A DNA stretch of 64,000 nucleotides from Hydrogenophaga sp. (GCA_018333605.1 JAGXSV010000004.1:1-64000); one strand, 5' to 3'; positions 1 to 8,154 are shown, counted from the first letter of the stretch. The notes: generated from the sequence alone by a model not told the origin. Made by a program: numbers and translations.

Positions 1-584
1 GGCGCAAGCGCACACGATTGAGCAATTGCGGCAGGCGCAAGCCGTGGTGCTGCCGCTGGATTACGGCTTGAGCATGGAGCAGACCGCGCGTGCGATTGGC
101 CGCTCGGTGCCGTGGACGTGTCGGCTGCGCAACCGATTCCTGGCCGGCGAGATCGTCGGCGACGGCCAGCGCCAGGCGCGCGGCGGGCGCCGACGCCAGA
201 ACATGAGCGTCGAGCAGGAGCGCGAAGTGCTGGCCCCGTTCCTGGATCGGGCACGCACCGGGGGCATCCTGGTGGTCGGCCAGGTCAAGGCCGAACTCGA
301 AGCCCGGTTGGGCCGCACGATGGCGCTGTCTTCGGTCTACAACCTGCTGCACCGGCACGGTTGGCGCAAGCGCGCCCCGGACAAGCGACACCCGCACAGC
401 GACGCACTGGCTCAACAGGAGTGGGAAAAAAACGCCCCGAGCGACTCGCCAAAATCCGCGCCTTCGACAGCCTCGACGCCTCGAGGATCACCTCGAAGTC
501 GCTCTGCGCGACTATGAAAACGACGCGCCATGCATCAAGTCCATCGTCGAATGGCCATGGATTATTGATGCACTATTGAAATAG
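1..584 (+). pseudogene. IS630-family transposase remnant lacking its catalytic core
   Basis: The frame open at the left edge encodes the N-terminal helix-turn-helix region of an IS630-type transposase, with a first helix reading EQTARAIGRSVPWTCRLRNR and then a winged-helix linker ending near QEWEKN. At the A-run around 426-433 the frame changes and reads PERLAKIRAFDSLDA. Near position 480 it changes again and reads LEDHLEVALRDYENDAPC..WPWIIDALLK to a stop at 582-584, which resembles the family's C-terminus. The roughly 170 residues between, which should hold the DDE catalytic triad, are missing. The start lies outside the window. This is an internally deleted, twice frameshifted relic that cannot transpose by itself. 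The C-terminal family match is from memory. Confidence 0.75.
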
Positions 585-1123
585 AAATTGAATGAGGCTG
601 CGGACCCGAGATGCCCTGCATGGGCCGCAGCCAGCTCACGCACACCCGCTCACGGTGCCACACCTGCTATGCCCGGTTCCGCTCGGGTAGCCAGCCCAGT
701 AGGGCCAGGTCTGCAGCCTGAGCGACGAGACCCGCGTTCTGTGCATTCCCCCAGCGGTTGTCCGGTCCGGCGGATGGTGTACTGATGTGCGCCTGGCCCT
801 GAAGCCGGCGGCCGCCTGGGTCCAGTCGAGATGGTGTGTGCACCCACGGGATCAACGGTCATTTCTTGGTTCCGATGTGCGAGAGGAGCCGTGACCGTCG
901 GGTCGCACGGGGGAGCGAGCCGGGCGGGAGAGTCGTTCGTGCAAGCCCAAGCCAAGTGGTTGGTTTTGTGCGCATGCCAGCCATTGCCACTCGGGCACCG
1001 AGGCCTTGCGGTGGTGGTCGGGGCGATATGGGCGTTGGCCCGGTTCCCAGGAGCTTGTATTTGCAGCCTGACCGAGCATGATCCCGTGCCCGATGCACAC
1101 GCGCTGCTGGTCTCGGCGTCGTT
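585..1123. other. No recognisable gene (539 bases)
   Basis: Short open frames exist on both strands here, but none has a convincing ribosome-binding site, a family motif or a credible protein composition. The stretch lies between the transposase relic and the Nudix gene and may be decayed mobile-element DNA. I see no repeat, tRNA or terminator in it. Confidence 0.5.
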
Positions 1124-1678
1124 TCAGGCGATGTCGATCGCGTGAAAACTGAAGTGACCGGTCCGGCGGTCCGCGAAGTAGTGTTCCAGGGTTTCCTTGA
1201 CGGTGCGAAAGGCAATCTCGTCCCAGGGAACGTCGGCTTCTGTGAACAGGCGGGCCTCAATGGTTTCCACGCCGGGGTTGAACTGGTCGCTGAGCAGGCG
1301 GGCCCGGTAGTACATGTGCACCTGGCCCACGCGGGCCACGTTCATGAGCGTGAAAAGCTCCCCCAATTCAAACTGTGCGCCGGCTTCTTCCACCGTTTCG
1401 CGGGCGGCGCCCTGGGCGGTGGTTTCGTTCAGCTCCATGAACCCGGCGGGCAAGGTCCATTTGCCAAAGCGGGGCTCGATGTTGCGCTTGCAGAGCAGCA
1501 CGTATTCACCCGATGCACCCCAGACCGGTACGGTGCCCACCACGTTGAGCGGGTTTTCGTAGTGGATGGTGTGACAAGCGGTGCAAACAGCGCGGGGTTT
1601 GGTATCGCCGTCATCGGGGATGCGGTAGGCGACGGGCGAACCACATTGTCTGCAGTGTTGGATGGGGCTGCGTTGCAT
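1124..1678 (-). CDS. Nudix hydrolase with N-terminal zinc ribbon
   Basis: A 184-residue protein of the Nudix superfamily, which hydrolyses nucleoside diphosphates linked to another moiety. Residues 9-36 form a zinc ribbon: HCRQCG, then VCTACH. The Nudix box (G-x5-E-x7-RE-x2-EE-x-G) is visible as GFMELNETTAQGAARETVEE followed by AG, near residues 79-100. The zinc-ribbon plus Nudix layout is seen in NADH-pyrophosphatase-like and ADP-ribose-type hydrolases, but this protein is shorter than NudC and the exact substrate cannot be read. An open frame continues upstream; I chose the ATG at 1678 because the zinc ribbon starts directly after it and the upstream residues overlap the terminator of the neighbouring gene. 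It lies downstream of, and in the same direction as, the TRAP binding protein but is separated from it by a terminator. Confidence 0.85.
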   Translation of the reverse strand: MQRSPIQHCRQCGSPVAYRIPDDGDTKPRAVCTACHTIHYENPLNVVGTVPVWGASGEYVLLCKRNIEPRFGKWTLPAGFMELNETTAQGAARETVEEAGAQFELGELFTLMNVARVGQVHMYYRARLLSDQFNPGVETIEARLFTEADVPWDEIAFRTVKETLEHYFADRRTGHFSFHAIDIA

Positions 1679-1693
1679 GTGCAAAGTGTATTG

Positions 1694-1724
1694 GGAAATA
1701 AAAAGGGCTCCTTGCGGAGCCCTT
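1694..1724 (-). terminator. Rho-independent terminator of the TRAP binding-protein gene
   Basis: A nine-base stem with a four-base loop (AAGGGCTCC, loop TTGC, GGAGCCCTT on the + strand, 1703-1724). On the minus strand it is followed by a T-rich tract (1694-1704), so it ends transcripts coming from the minus-strand gene at 1777-2838. Confidence 0.8.
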
Positions 1725-1776
1725 GGCGTCACGGTGCGGGTGCGGGGTATTGGCCGCACCGGCGAGCGCAGCTGGG

Positions 1777-2838
1777 TCAGGCCTTTTTCGCCCCTGTGGT
1801 CTTGCCGTGCTTGTCGATCAGGGCCTTGGCAGCGTCCAGCAATTGCTTGCCGTTGAAGCCGCGCTTGTCCATGTCCTGCATCCACTCCACTTCCACCAGG
1901 CGGGCTTTGCGCTTGAATTCCTGCGCTTCGGCGGCCCGAATGGTGTAGATCGTGTTGCCTTGCTTCACCGCCGATTCGCGGCCTGCAGCATCGCCACCCT
2001 GCTGGACTTTGCCCAACCAGGCCGAGGTTTCCATGCCGGAGTTTTTGTCGATGATCGCCTTCAGGTCGGGCGGCAGCGAGGCGTACTTGGCCTTGTTCAT
2101 GGCCATGATGAAGGTGGTGGTGTACAGGGCGCCGCCGGCGGGGTCGAACTCGCTGTGGAACTTGGTCAGCTCGTGCACTTTCACCGATGGCACCACTTCC
2201 CAGGGAATTACGGCGCCGTCGATCACGCCTTTGGACAGTGCGTCGGGAATCTGCGGCAGCGGCATGCCCACGGGCGAGGCGCCCAGGTAAGACAGCATTT
2301 TGGTGATCTGGCGGGTCGGGCCGCGCACCTTGGAGCCGCGCAGGTCTTCAGCGGTTTTGATCTGCTTGTTGCGCATATGGAACACGCCGGGGCCATGCAC
2401 CTGCAGGGCAATCGGCTGGACTTCGCGGAACTCGTCTTTGGCCACGGTTTGCACGTATTCCCAATAGGCTTTGGAGGTGGCCTCGGCGTTGTTCATCATG
2501 AACGGCAGCTCGAACACTTCGATGCGCGGGAAGCGACCGGGCGTGTTGCCGGGCAGGGTCCACACAATGTCCACCACGCCGTCTTTGGCCTGGTCGTACA
2601 GCTGCACCGGCGAGCCACCGAGCTGCATGGCGGGGTAGCCTTCGAACTTGATGCGGCCGCCCGAGTCTTTGGTGACTTTGTCCATCCAGGCCTTGTGCAT
2701 GTTGAGCCACACATTGGACTGTGGCGACATGAAGGTGTGGAACTTGAGCGTGACGCTTTGCTGGGCAAAGCCCACCAAGGCGGGGGCGCCCAGGGCCACG
2801 GCGGCACCGGTTTGGAGCAGGGTTCTGCGCTGGATCAT
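1777..2838 (-). CDS. TRAP transporter substrate-binding protein, DctP family
   Basis: A 353-residue periplasmic solute-binding protein of the DctP type, which delivers carboxylate or other acidic substrates to a DctQM membrane pair. The N-terminus MIQRRTLLQTGAAVALGAPA is a twin-arginine-style signal peptide ending near FAQQ. The mature protein has the family pattern: LKFHTFMSP near its start, a ligand-arginine region in SKVRGPTRQITKML, and VIDGAVIPWEVVPS. The ATG at 2838 is preceded by a good ribosome site (GGAG) and gives the signal peptide directly; an open extension to 2889 is not needed. No dctQ or dctM gene is in the window, so either the membrane subunits lie elsewhere or the gene is an orphan. 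Its position downstream of the damaged catabolic operon suggests it imported that pathway's substrate (inference). Confidence 0.9.
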   Translation of the reverse strand: MIQRRTLLQTGAAVALGAPALVGFAQQSVTLKFHTFMSPQSNVWLNMHKAWMDKVTKDSGGRIKFEGYPAMQLGGSPVQLYDQAKDGVVDIVWTLPGNTPGRFPRIEVFELPFMMNNAEATSKAYWEYVQTVAKDEFREVQPIALQVHGPGVFHMRNKQIKTAEDLRGSKVRGPTRQITKMLSYLGASPVGMPLPQIPDALSKGVIDGAVIPWEVVPSVKVHELTKFHSEFDPAGGALYTTTFIMAMNKAKYASLPPDLKAIIDKNSGMETSAWLGKVQQGGDAAGRESAVKQGNTIYTIRAAEAQEFKRKARLVEVEWMQDMDKRGFNGKQLLDAAKALIDKHGKTTGAKKA

Positions 2839-2998
2839 GAAAATGTTCTCCTGGAGGGCGGGCAAGAAAGGATGCTTGGAAAAGACCACGCAAGGGTACG
2901 GGTTTTTGACGGTCGATCGCTACAGGTCAAACCCGCAAAACCTGGGCTGCATACAGAAATACAAATTCAACCAGATAAAATATATTTCACTAAAAGAA

Positions 2999-3027
2999 AT
3001 TATAGAGAGTGGGTGGATCGGGTAAAC
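2999..3027 (-). promoter_or_regulatory. Candidate sigma-70 promoter for the TRAP binding-protein gene
   Basis: On the minus strand a perfect -10 hexamer TATAAT (2999-3004) lies 16-17 bases downstream of a weak -35 (TTTACC). It sits in a short AT-rich stretch (about 2940-3005) unlike the surrounding GC-rich DNA, some 160 bases upstream of the start codon. Assigned by eye only. Confidence 0.4.
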
Positions 3028-3630
3028 CCGAGGTCATGAGCCACGGTGACGCTGATGGGCGTCAGGCCGTCGACCCCGCCGGTCAGGTTGTCGCCCCGTT
3101 GCGCAGCGCCAACCCCTTCGGACGTGCCGGTATGGATCAGATCGCCGGCCTGCAGTTCCCAGGCTTTGAACAGGTGTTCGATGTTTTTGGCCACGCTCCA
3201 GATGAGTTTGGCCACGTTGCTGCGCTGGCGGTCGACGCCGTTCACCTGCAGCCAGATGGCCGCGTGGTGGATGTCACCGGCCTGCGCAACGGGGCGATGG
3301 GGCCCATGGGCGCGGAGTGGTCGTTGGCCTTGCCGATGCTCCAGGGCGGTCCTGCTCTTTCATGTCAGTTTGTAGGGCGCGGCGGGTCATAGCCAGGCCG
3401 ACGGCGTAGCCGCATATGTGCTGGGCAACGTCTTCGGTGCGGATGTTGCGCCCGTCCAGGCCAAGGGCCACCACCAACTCGATTTCAGGGTGCAGGTTGG
3501 TGGTGGGGCTGGGGTAGGGGATGGTGGCGGTCTGGCCCGCGTCAGCCACCACGAGGGTATCGGGCGGCTTGAGAAAAAAAAACGGTGGTTCGCGCCCGGT
3601 GAAGCCCATCTCTTTGGCGTGTTCTTCTTA

Positions 3631-4567
3631 GAACTTATCCGTAAATAGTAGAACCTGTACCCGATCCGCAGATGCGCGCGGTGTAAGGCGATGTGATGGC
3701 CACCAAAAAACGTGTCGACTCATGGGTTGTGACCGATGACTTCTGGCAGCGTGTCGAGCCACTGATTCCGGTGCGCGAACGAGCCACAGAAAAGGTGTAT
3801 TTACGCAAGCCTGGCGCGGGGCGGCCACCAAAGCCGGCGCGACAGGTGTTTGAGGCGATTGTGTACGTGCTGCGCACGGGCTGCCAATGGAAGGCCTTGC
3901 CCAAAGAGCGCTTCGGCAGCGCCAGTGCCGTACACAAGCGATTTCTCGAATGGGAAAAGGCGGGCTTCTTTGAGGCAATCTGGAAAGCCGGCCTCGCCGA
4001 GTACGACCAGATGCAAGGCATTGCCTGGCGATGGCAGAGCATCGACGGGGCCATGTTCAAAGCACCACTGGCACAAGAAGCCGTCGGACGTAATCCGACG
4101 GATCGGGGGAAAAAAAGGGAGCAAGCGCCATCTCTTGGTGGACGGGCGTGGCGTCCCGTTGTCGATCATCGTGACCGGAGCCAATGAGCACGACGTGACT
4201 CAGATTGAGGCGGTGCTTGAGTCCATCGTGGTCAAGCGCAAAGCGCCGCCACTGAGGCGCAACAACCATCTGTGCGCCGATGCGGGCTATCGAGGCAAAA
4301 AGGCCATGACGGTCATCTTGACTCATGGCTACATTGCGCATGTGGTCGACAGGAGCAAAGAAGCAGAGGAACAACGACGCGACCCCGAGAAGAAAGCTCG
4401 ACGCTGGGTTGTCGAGGTTTGCCACAGTTGGTTCAACCGTTTCCGAAAACTGCTGGTGCGGTATGAAAAACTTGAGCGCAGTTTCCTGGCGCTCAACCAC
4501 CTGGCCGCAGCCATCATCGCCTATCGCAAGGTGCCATTATGCGTAAACATAATTTACGGATAAGTTC
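3631..4567. mobile_element. IS5-family insertion sequence, 937 bp, complete
   Basis: Bounded by perfect 16-bp inverted repeats GAACTTATCCGTAAAT (3631-3646 and, inverted, 4552-4567). It is flanked by a direct TTA triplet (3628-3630 and 4568-4570), consistent with the short 2-4 bp target duplications of IS5 relatives. It carries one transposase reading set on the + strand. Intact ends and a readable transposase suggest a recent insertion. It disrupts the FAH-family gene, which lies on the opposite strand. Confidence 0.92.
3696..4563 (+). CDS. IS5-family transposase, two overlapping frames joined at an A7 slippery run
   Basis: Frame A (3696-4187) carries the N-terminal DNA-binding part and the first catalytic Asp (RWQSIDGAMFKA). 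The second frame, entered near 4117, carries GSKRHLLVDGRGVPLSI, CADAGYRGKKA and the C-terminal WFNRFRKLLVRYEKL region of IS5-group DDE transposases. The frames overlap at GGGGAAAAAAAGGG (A-run 4110-4116). A net +1 (or -2) slip on the A-run would join them as DRGKK-GSKRH, the normal family sequence. Several IS5-group (IS427-like) elements express their transposase in this way, so the split is probably programmed frameshifting or transcript slippage rather than damage; a one-base mutation cannot be excluded. A GTG at 3693 precedes the chosen ATG. Confidence 0.85.
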
Positions 4568-4757
4568 TTAGTTGCGGCCCACGCAGTAAATGCGGTGCAC
4601 GGGGAAGCGCTCGGCGGTGCCCAGTACCGGCACCGACACGACGGGCAGCGGGGTGAAGGTGTAGGAGGTCATGGTCCTAAATGGAGTAGGTAAGAAAGAG
4701 GAAGAGGGCTCGACAGCGCAGTGTGCTTCCTGAGCGCGTGTCTGTACCCAGGATGCC

Positions 4758-4829
4758 GCGGAACTGGTTCCGCAAGGCCGCAGGGCATCGCCCCCTGGGG
4801 GGTGACGCCGCAGGCGGCGCGGTGGGAGC
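4758..4829 (-). repeat. Dispersed GC-rich intergenic repeat, copy 1 (inverted)
   Basis: Read on the minus strand it runs CCGCGCCGCCTGCGGCGTCA, a C-run/G-run hairpin (CCCCCC...GGGGG), then GCGGCCTTGCGGAACCAGTTCC. The same block order occurs at about 29197, 30087 and 54228. It fills the gap between the ferredoxin stop and the start of the FAH-family pseudogene and could form nested hairpins in the transcript. Confidence 0.65.
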
Positions 4830-5153
4830 CTAGTGCTGCGCAGCGGGCAGGCGCACCACCAGGCCGTCCAGGTCGGGGGTGAGCTGGATCTGGCAACACA
4901 GGCGGCTGTCGGGCTCCACCGGGCTGGCGGCAAAGTCGAGCATGTCGGTTTCGTCGGCCACCGGCGGCGGCAGTTGCTTGGCCCACACGGGGTCGACGAT
5001 GACGTGGCAGGTGGCGCAGGTGAGGGTGCCGCCGCAGTCGCCTTCAATGCCGCGGATGTTGGCTTCGGTAGCGGCCTTCATGAGGCTTTGGCCGGGCGCG
5101 GCTTGCAGGTCTTGCACGGTGTGGTCGGCAGAGATGAAGCGGATGTGGATCAT
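4830..5153 (-). CDS. 2Fe-2S ferredoxin
   Basis: A 107-residue plant/adrenodoxin-fold ferredoxin. The cluster cysteines are seen in GDCGGTLTCATCHVIV (C-x5-C-x2-C, residues about 40-48) and RLCCQI (about residue 85); the spacing fits adrenodoxin-type ferredoxins that donate electrons to oxygenases. The ATG at 5153 gives a full-length family member starting MIHIRFISADHTVQ. The gene lies 26 bases downstream of the glutamine-synthetase-like gene in the same direction. No ferredoxin reductase is present nearby, so electrons must come from one encoded elsewhere. By context it probably feeds the Rieske oxygenase encoded upstream (inference). Confidence 0.9.
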   Translation of the reverse strand: MIHIRFISADHTVQDLQAAPGQSLMKAATEANIRGIEGDCGGTLTCATCHVIVDPVWAKQLPPPVADETDMLDFAASPVEPDSRLCCQIQLTPDLDGLVVRLPAAQH

Positions 5154-5179
5154 GGTTGGTCGTGGCGAAAGCGTTGGGT

Positions 5180-6718
5180 TCAGATGCGGGCGAAGTATTC
5201 GCGGCGCTCGAAGTCAGGTTTGTCTTTGGCGTCGGCGTGGCGCTCTATTTCGTGTTGTTTGATGCGGCAGAAATACCGCACGAAGTCTTCGCCCAGGCCG
5301 GCGCGCAGCGCCTCGTCCGCCTGCAGCTCGGCCAGCGCCTCGCCCAGCGAGGTGGGTATTTTCTCGCCGGTTTCGGCGTAAGGCGCTTTGCAGGCTTGTG
5401 GCGGCTGCAGGCGCTGCGCCAGGCCATCGAGTCCGGCGTGTATTTGCGAAGCCATGTACAGGTAAGGGTTGGCGGCGGGCTCGCCCAGGCGGTTTTCAAT
5501 GCGGGTGGCGGCGTCGCCCGCGCCACCCACCACGCGCAGCAGGGCACCCCGGTTGTCTTGCCCCCAGATGACCGATTGCGGTGCCAGCGCGTTGGGCCGA
5601 AAGCGGGCAAAGCCGTTGATGGTGGGGGTGCACAGCGCGGTCATGCCGCGGGCGTGCGCCAGCAGGCCGGCGAGCCAGTGGCTGGCGGCGTCAGACAGGG
5701 TGTGCTGTGCATCGAGCGGTGTGGTGCCGGGCGCGGGGCTGTCGCGCATGCAGGCGTTCTGCCCGTTGGGTGGTTGCGCCAGCGACCGGTGCGGCAAACC
5801 CATCTGCACCAGCGACCGGTGCGGCAAACCCATCTGCACCAGCGACTGGTGCAGGTGCCAGCCGCTGGACATGATGTGTGGAAACGGGGGGCGGCACATG
5901 AAGGTGGCGTGGTAGCCGGCGCGGCGCAGCGCCTGGCGCACGCCGTTGCGAAACAGCACCATCTGGTCGGCGGCGGTGAGGGCGTCGGTGGCGTCAAACA
6001 CCGCTTCCACCTGGCTGGGGCCGAGTTCAATTTCCAGCGATTGCAGTGGCAAGCCCAGGGCCTGTGCGGTGCGCATGACGATGGCCAGCGGCTCGTCGGC
6101 CATGTCGATCATGGCTTCGGCCTGCAGGTTGTAGCCGGGGTGGATCATTTCCACCATGGGTGGCAGGCCGGGCCAGCCGGCCAGTTCGGGGTCGAGCTGT
6201 GGCGATGTGTCCGTGATGCGGTAAATGTGAAACTCCACCTCCAGTCCGGTCTTGAGCCCGTAGCCGGCCTGGGCCAGCCGCGCCAGCGCTTGCTGCAGCA
6301 CGTGGCGCGTGTCCAGCGGCACCGGCGTGCCGTCGGCAAACCAGGGCTGGCAACGCAACCAGCCGGTGTGGGCTTGCCAGGGCAGGGCGGTGAAGCTGGC
6401 GGGGTCGGGCAGCAGCATCAGGTTGGCGGCGCCGGCAAAGCGGGGCAGGTCGGCTGTGCCGCCGGGCTCAAACACTTTCCAGGCGGTGCGGTCGGCGGTG
6501 TCTTTCAGCATCATCGTGCCGACCATGCCCACGCCGGCACGCAGCGCCTGGATGGCGGCGCGGGCCATGAGCGTCTTGCCGCGCAGCATGCCGTGAGCGT
6601 CGCACCATCCCAGGCGCACGCGCTCGATACCGCAGGCTTCAATGCGGCGGGCGGTTTGCAGGCAGGCGGCTTCACGCGCGGCATCGTGCACGCCGCAGCG
6701 CTGGGCGAAGTGGCTCAT
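5180..6718 (-). CDS. Glutamine-synthetase-family ligase (gamma-glutamyl-amide synthetase type)
   Basis: A 512-residue member of the glutamine synthetase superfamily. Visible motifs are KTGLEVEFHIY (catalytic Glu), SLEIELGPSQVEAVFD, the ATP-site signature HIMSSGWHLHQSL, TINGFARFRPN and the region NRGALLRVVGGAGDAATRIE. Its length and sequence are unlike the ammonia-assimilating GlnA. Such paralogues in catabolic operons (for example the gamma-glutamylanilide synthetases of aniline degradation) attach glutamate to an amine; that role is inferred here from the adjacent Rieske oxygenase, ferredoxin and FAH-family genes. The start ATG (6718) overlaps the Rieske stop as ATGA, which fixes it and implies translational coupling. 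An exact 30-base tandem duplication right after the ATP-site signature adds ten residues (SLVQMGLPHR twice). Confidence 0.88.
   Translation of the reverse strand: MSHFAQRCGVHDAAREAACLQTARRIEACGIERVRLGWCDAHGMLRGKTLMARAAIQALRAGVGMVGTMMLKDTADRTAWKVFEPGGTADLPRFAGAANLMLLPDPASFTALPWQAHTGWLRCQPWFADGTPVPLDTRHVLQQALARLAQAGYGLKTGLEVEFHIYRITDTSPQLDPELAGWPGLPPMVEMIHPGYNLQAEAMIDMADEPLAIVMRTAQALGLPLQSLEIELGPSQVEAVFDATDALTAADQMVLFRNGVRQALRRAGYHATFMCRPPFPHIMSSGWHLHQSLVQMGLPHRSLVQMGLPHRSLAQPPNGQNACMRDSPAPGTTPLDAQHTLSDAASHWLAGLLAHARGMTALCTPTINGFARFRPNALAPQSVIWGQDNRGALLRVVGGAGDAATRIENRLGEPAANPYLYMASQIHAGLDGLAQRLQPPQACKAPYAETGEKIPTSLGEALAELQADEALRAGLGEDFVRYFCRIKQHEIERHADAKDKPDFERREYFARI
5781..5840 (-). repeat. 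Exact 30-bp tandem duplication inside the glutamine-synthetase-like gene
   Basis: Two identical 30-base units (5781-5810 and 5811-5840) are followed by a partial third at 5841-5851 that differs by one base. The unit encodes SLVQMGLPHR in frame, so the reading frame is kept. The copies are identical at every base, which points to recent slippage or unequal exchange. Confidence 0.95.
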
Positions 6719-8109
6719 GCCGCGCCCGCCGTGTCGTTGGCCCGGGTTGCTGCTTGCACCGCCGGATTGCGCCAGGGGGCCGCCGCGCGTTTGGCACGCA
6801 CCGCGTCTTGCCACCAGGCTTGCCAGTCTTGCGCCGGGGCAATGCCGTCCACCGTGTCGGGGCCGCTGATCTGGTCGTGCAACTGGGCATCGGCGATGCC
6901 CGGCGGCGTGCCGCCTTGTTCCACCGTGTCCATGGCCTGCAGCAGCAGGCGCCGATGTGCCAGGATCACTTTGTCGGTGGTGCCCAGGTGCTCGCGGGTG
7001 CGGTCCTGTATGGCGCCCATGCTTTCGCAGGCCCACTGGTCGTGCACGTTGATGTCGTCTTCGCCCATGCCCAGGTAGGTGCGGTTGCGCTGTTCTTCGG
7101 CGTTGAAGCCCCAGTGGTTGTGGCGGCCGGACCTGGGCACGTAGTCGGGCAGCGTCACCGTGGCCAGGCGCTGGTTGCGCATGGTGGTTTTGTCCACCGG
7201 GGCGCCGAAGCTGGTGAAGAAGGCGTACCAGTAGTTGTGCGTGTCGTCCACCGGCACGTGCATTTGCGTGATGGTCATGGTTTCCGACAAGGGGATCACA
7301 AAGGTCTGTGGAAACACCGCGTTGGTCACGCGCACATGGGTCAGCGCGTCGGTCATCTTGCGCAGCGCGGTCAGGCGCAGGCCGTAGGGCATGGACTCGA
7401 ACGCAATCTCGGGCTGGCCAAACTCGCGCATCACCTTCGTCATGGGCCAGCGCTCGCCGCCCACCTCGCCTACGCTGGCGCCGCGAAACTGCTTGCCGTA
7501 GCTGTCTTCCAGCGAAGCGTCGTTGAAAAAGCGGTGCAGGTACGAAGCGTGTGCCGGGTCAAGGCCCACTTCCAGCGCCTGCAGCCAGTTGCAGTGCCAC
7601 AGGCCTTTGAAGGCAAAGCTGTGGCTGGCCGGGGCTGCAAAACAGTCGAGCGCGGGAAAAGGCGGCGGCGTGCTGCCCTCGGGGCCGAGCCATGCAAACA
7701 GGGTGCCCGCTTTTTCCAGCAGCGGGTAGCTGCGCTGGCGGATGCGGCTGCACAGCTTGCTGCCTGCGGGCTCGCCCGGTGTCTCGGTGCACTGGCCGCT
7801 CACGTCAAATTTCCAGCCGTGAAACGGGCAACGCAGACCATCGCCCTCGTTGCGGCCGTAGGCCAGGTCGGCGCCGCGGTGCGGGCAGTCGCGGTCGAGC
7901 AGGCCGTAGGTGCCTTCGGCGTTGCGAAACAGCACCAGGTCTTGCCCCAGCACGCGCACGGCTTTGACCGGGCGCACCGCCATGGCCGGGTCCAGCGCGG
8001 GGTCAAATTCGTCGAGCAGGGCCACCGGTTGCCAGTAGTGGCGCAGCAGCGCGCCCCCGGGCGTGCCCGGGTCCACCCTGGTGATGCGTTCGTTCTGTTC
8101 GGCTTTCAT
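6715..8109 (-). CDS. Rieske non-heme iron oxygenase, alpha subunit
   Basis: A 464-residue ring-hydroxylating oxygenase or O-demethylase large subunit. The Rieske cluster motif is clear: CPHRGADLAYG followed by CPFHGWKF (Cys75-x-His77 ... Cys94-x2-His97). The mononuclear iron site is seen as LDPAHASYLHR (D-x2-H-x4-H). The overall shape (N-terminal Rieske domain, no separate beta subunit gene) resembles the phthalate-4,5-dioxygenase/vanillate-demethylase group, which use a reductase or ferredoxin partner. It is the first gene of a minus-strand operon with the glutamine-synthetase-like ligase and ferredoxin and is divergent from the GntR regulator. The substrate cannot be read from sequence; an aromatic amine or ether is a reasonable guess. 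Confidence 0.9.
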   Translation of the reverse strand: MKAEQNERITRVDPGTPGGALLRHYWQPVALLDEFDPALDPAMAVRPVKAVRVLGQDLVLFRNAEGTYGLLDRDCPHRGADLAYGRNEGDGLRCPFHGWKFDVSGQCTETPGEPAGSKLCSRIRQRSYPLLEKAGTLFAWLGPEGSTPPPFPALDCFAAPASHSFAFKGLWHCNWLQALEVGLDPAHASYLHRFFNDASLEDSYGKQFRGASVGEVGGERWPMTKVMREFGQPEIAFESMPYGLRLTALRKMTDALTHVRVTNAVFPQTFVIPLSETMTITQMHVPVDDTHNYWYAFFTSFGAPVDKTTMRNQRLATVTLPDYVPRSGRHNHWGFNAEEQRNRTYLGMGEDDINVHDQWACESMGAIQDRTREHLGTTDKVILAHRRLLLQAMDTVEQGGTPPGIADAQLHDQISGPDTVDGIAPAQDWQAWWQDAVRAKRAAAPWRNPAVQAATRANDTAGAA

Positions 8110-8154
8110 GGCGTCTCCAGCGGCGGTGGTGTGTGCGTGTGGCTTGTCTAAATC

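Larger units (their letters stand above)
3000..4672 (-). pseudogene. Fumarylacetoacetate/fumarylpyruvate hydrolase-like gene, split by an IS element and frameshifted
   Basis: Belongs to the FAH family, which cleaves fumarylpyruvate or related diketo acids in gentisate-type ring cleavage. The gene starts at 4672 (MTSYTFTPLPVVSVPVLG) and reads to HRIYCVGRN. The 937-bp IS5-family element then intervenes. It resumes at about 3627 with EEHAKEMGFTGREPPFFFLK. Two further single-base losses break the frame: near 3345 (in GRPWSIGKA, read as DRPGASAR) and near 3290 (in IAPVAQAGD). The C-terminal part then runs VNGVDRQRSNVAKLIWSVAK to about 3036, followed by a run-on to 3000. Rejoining the two sides of the IS gives a TAA where a conserved Tyr codon is expected. 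With three or four lesions the gene is clearly dead. Its place next to the ferredoxin, glutamine-synthetase-like and Rieske genes suggests it was the last enzyme of that pathway. Confidence 0.85.

Noticed and set aside
5781-5851. Repeat array that might suggest CRISPR
   Set aside because: Units are directly abutting with no spacers and lie in frame inside a gene; a tandem duplication.
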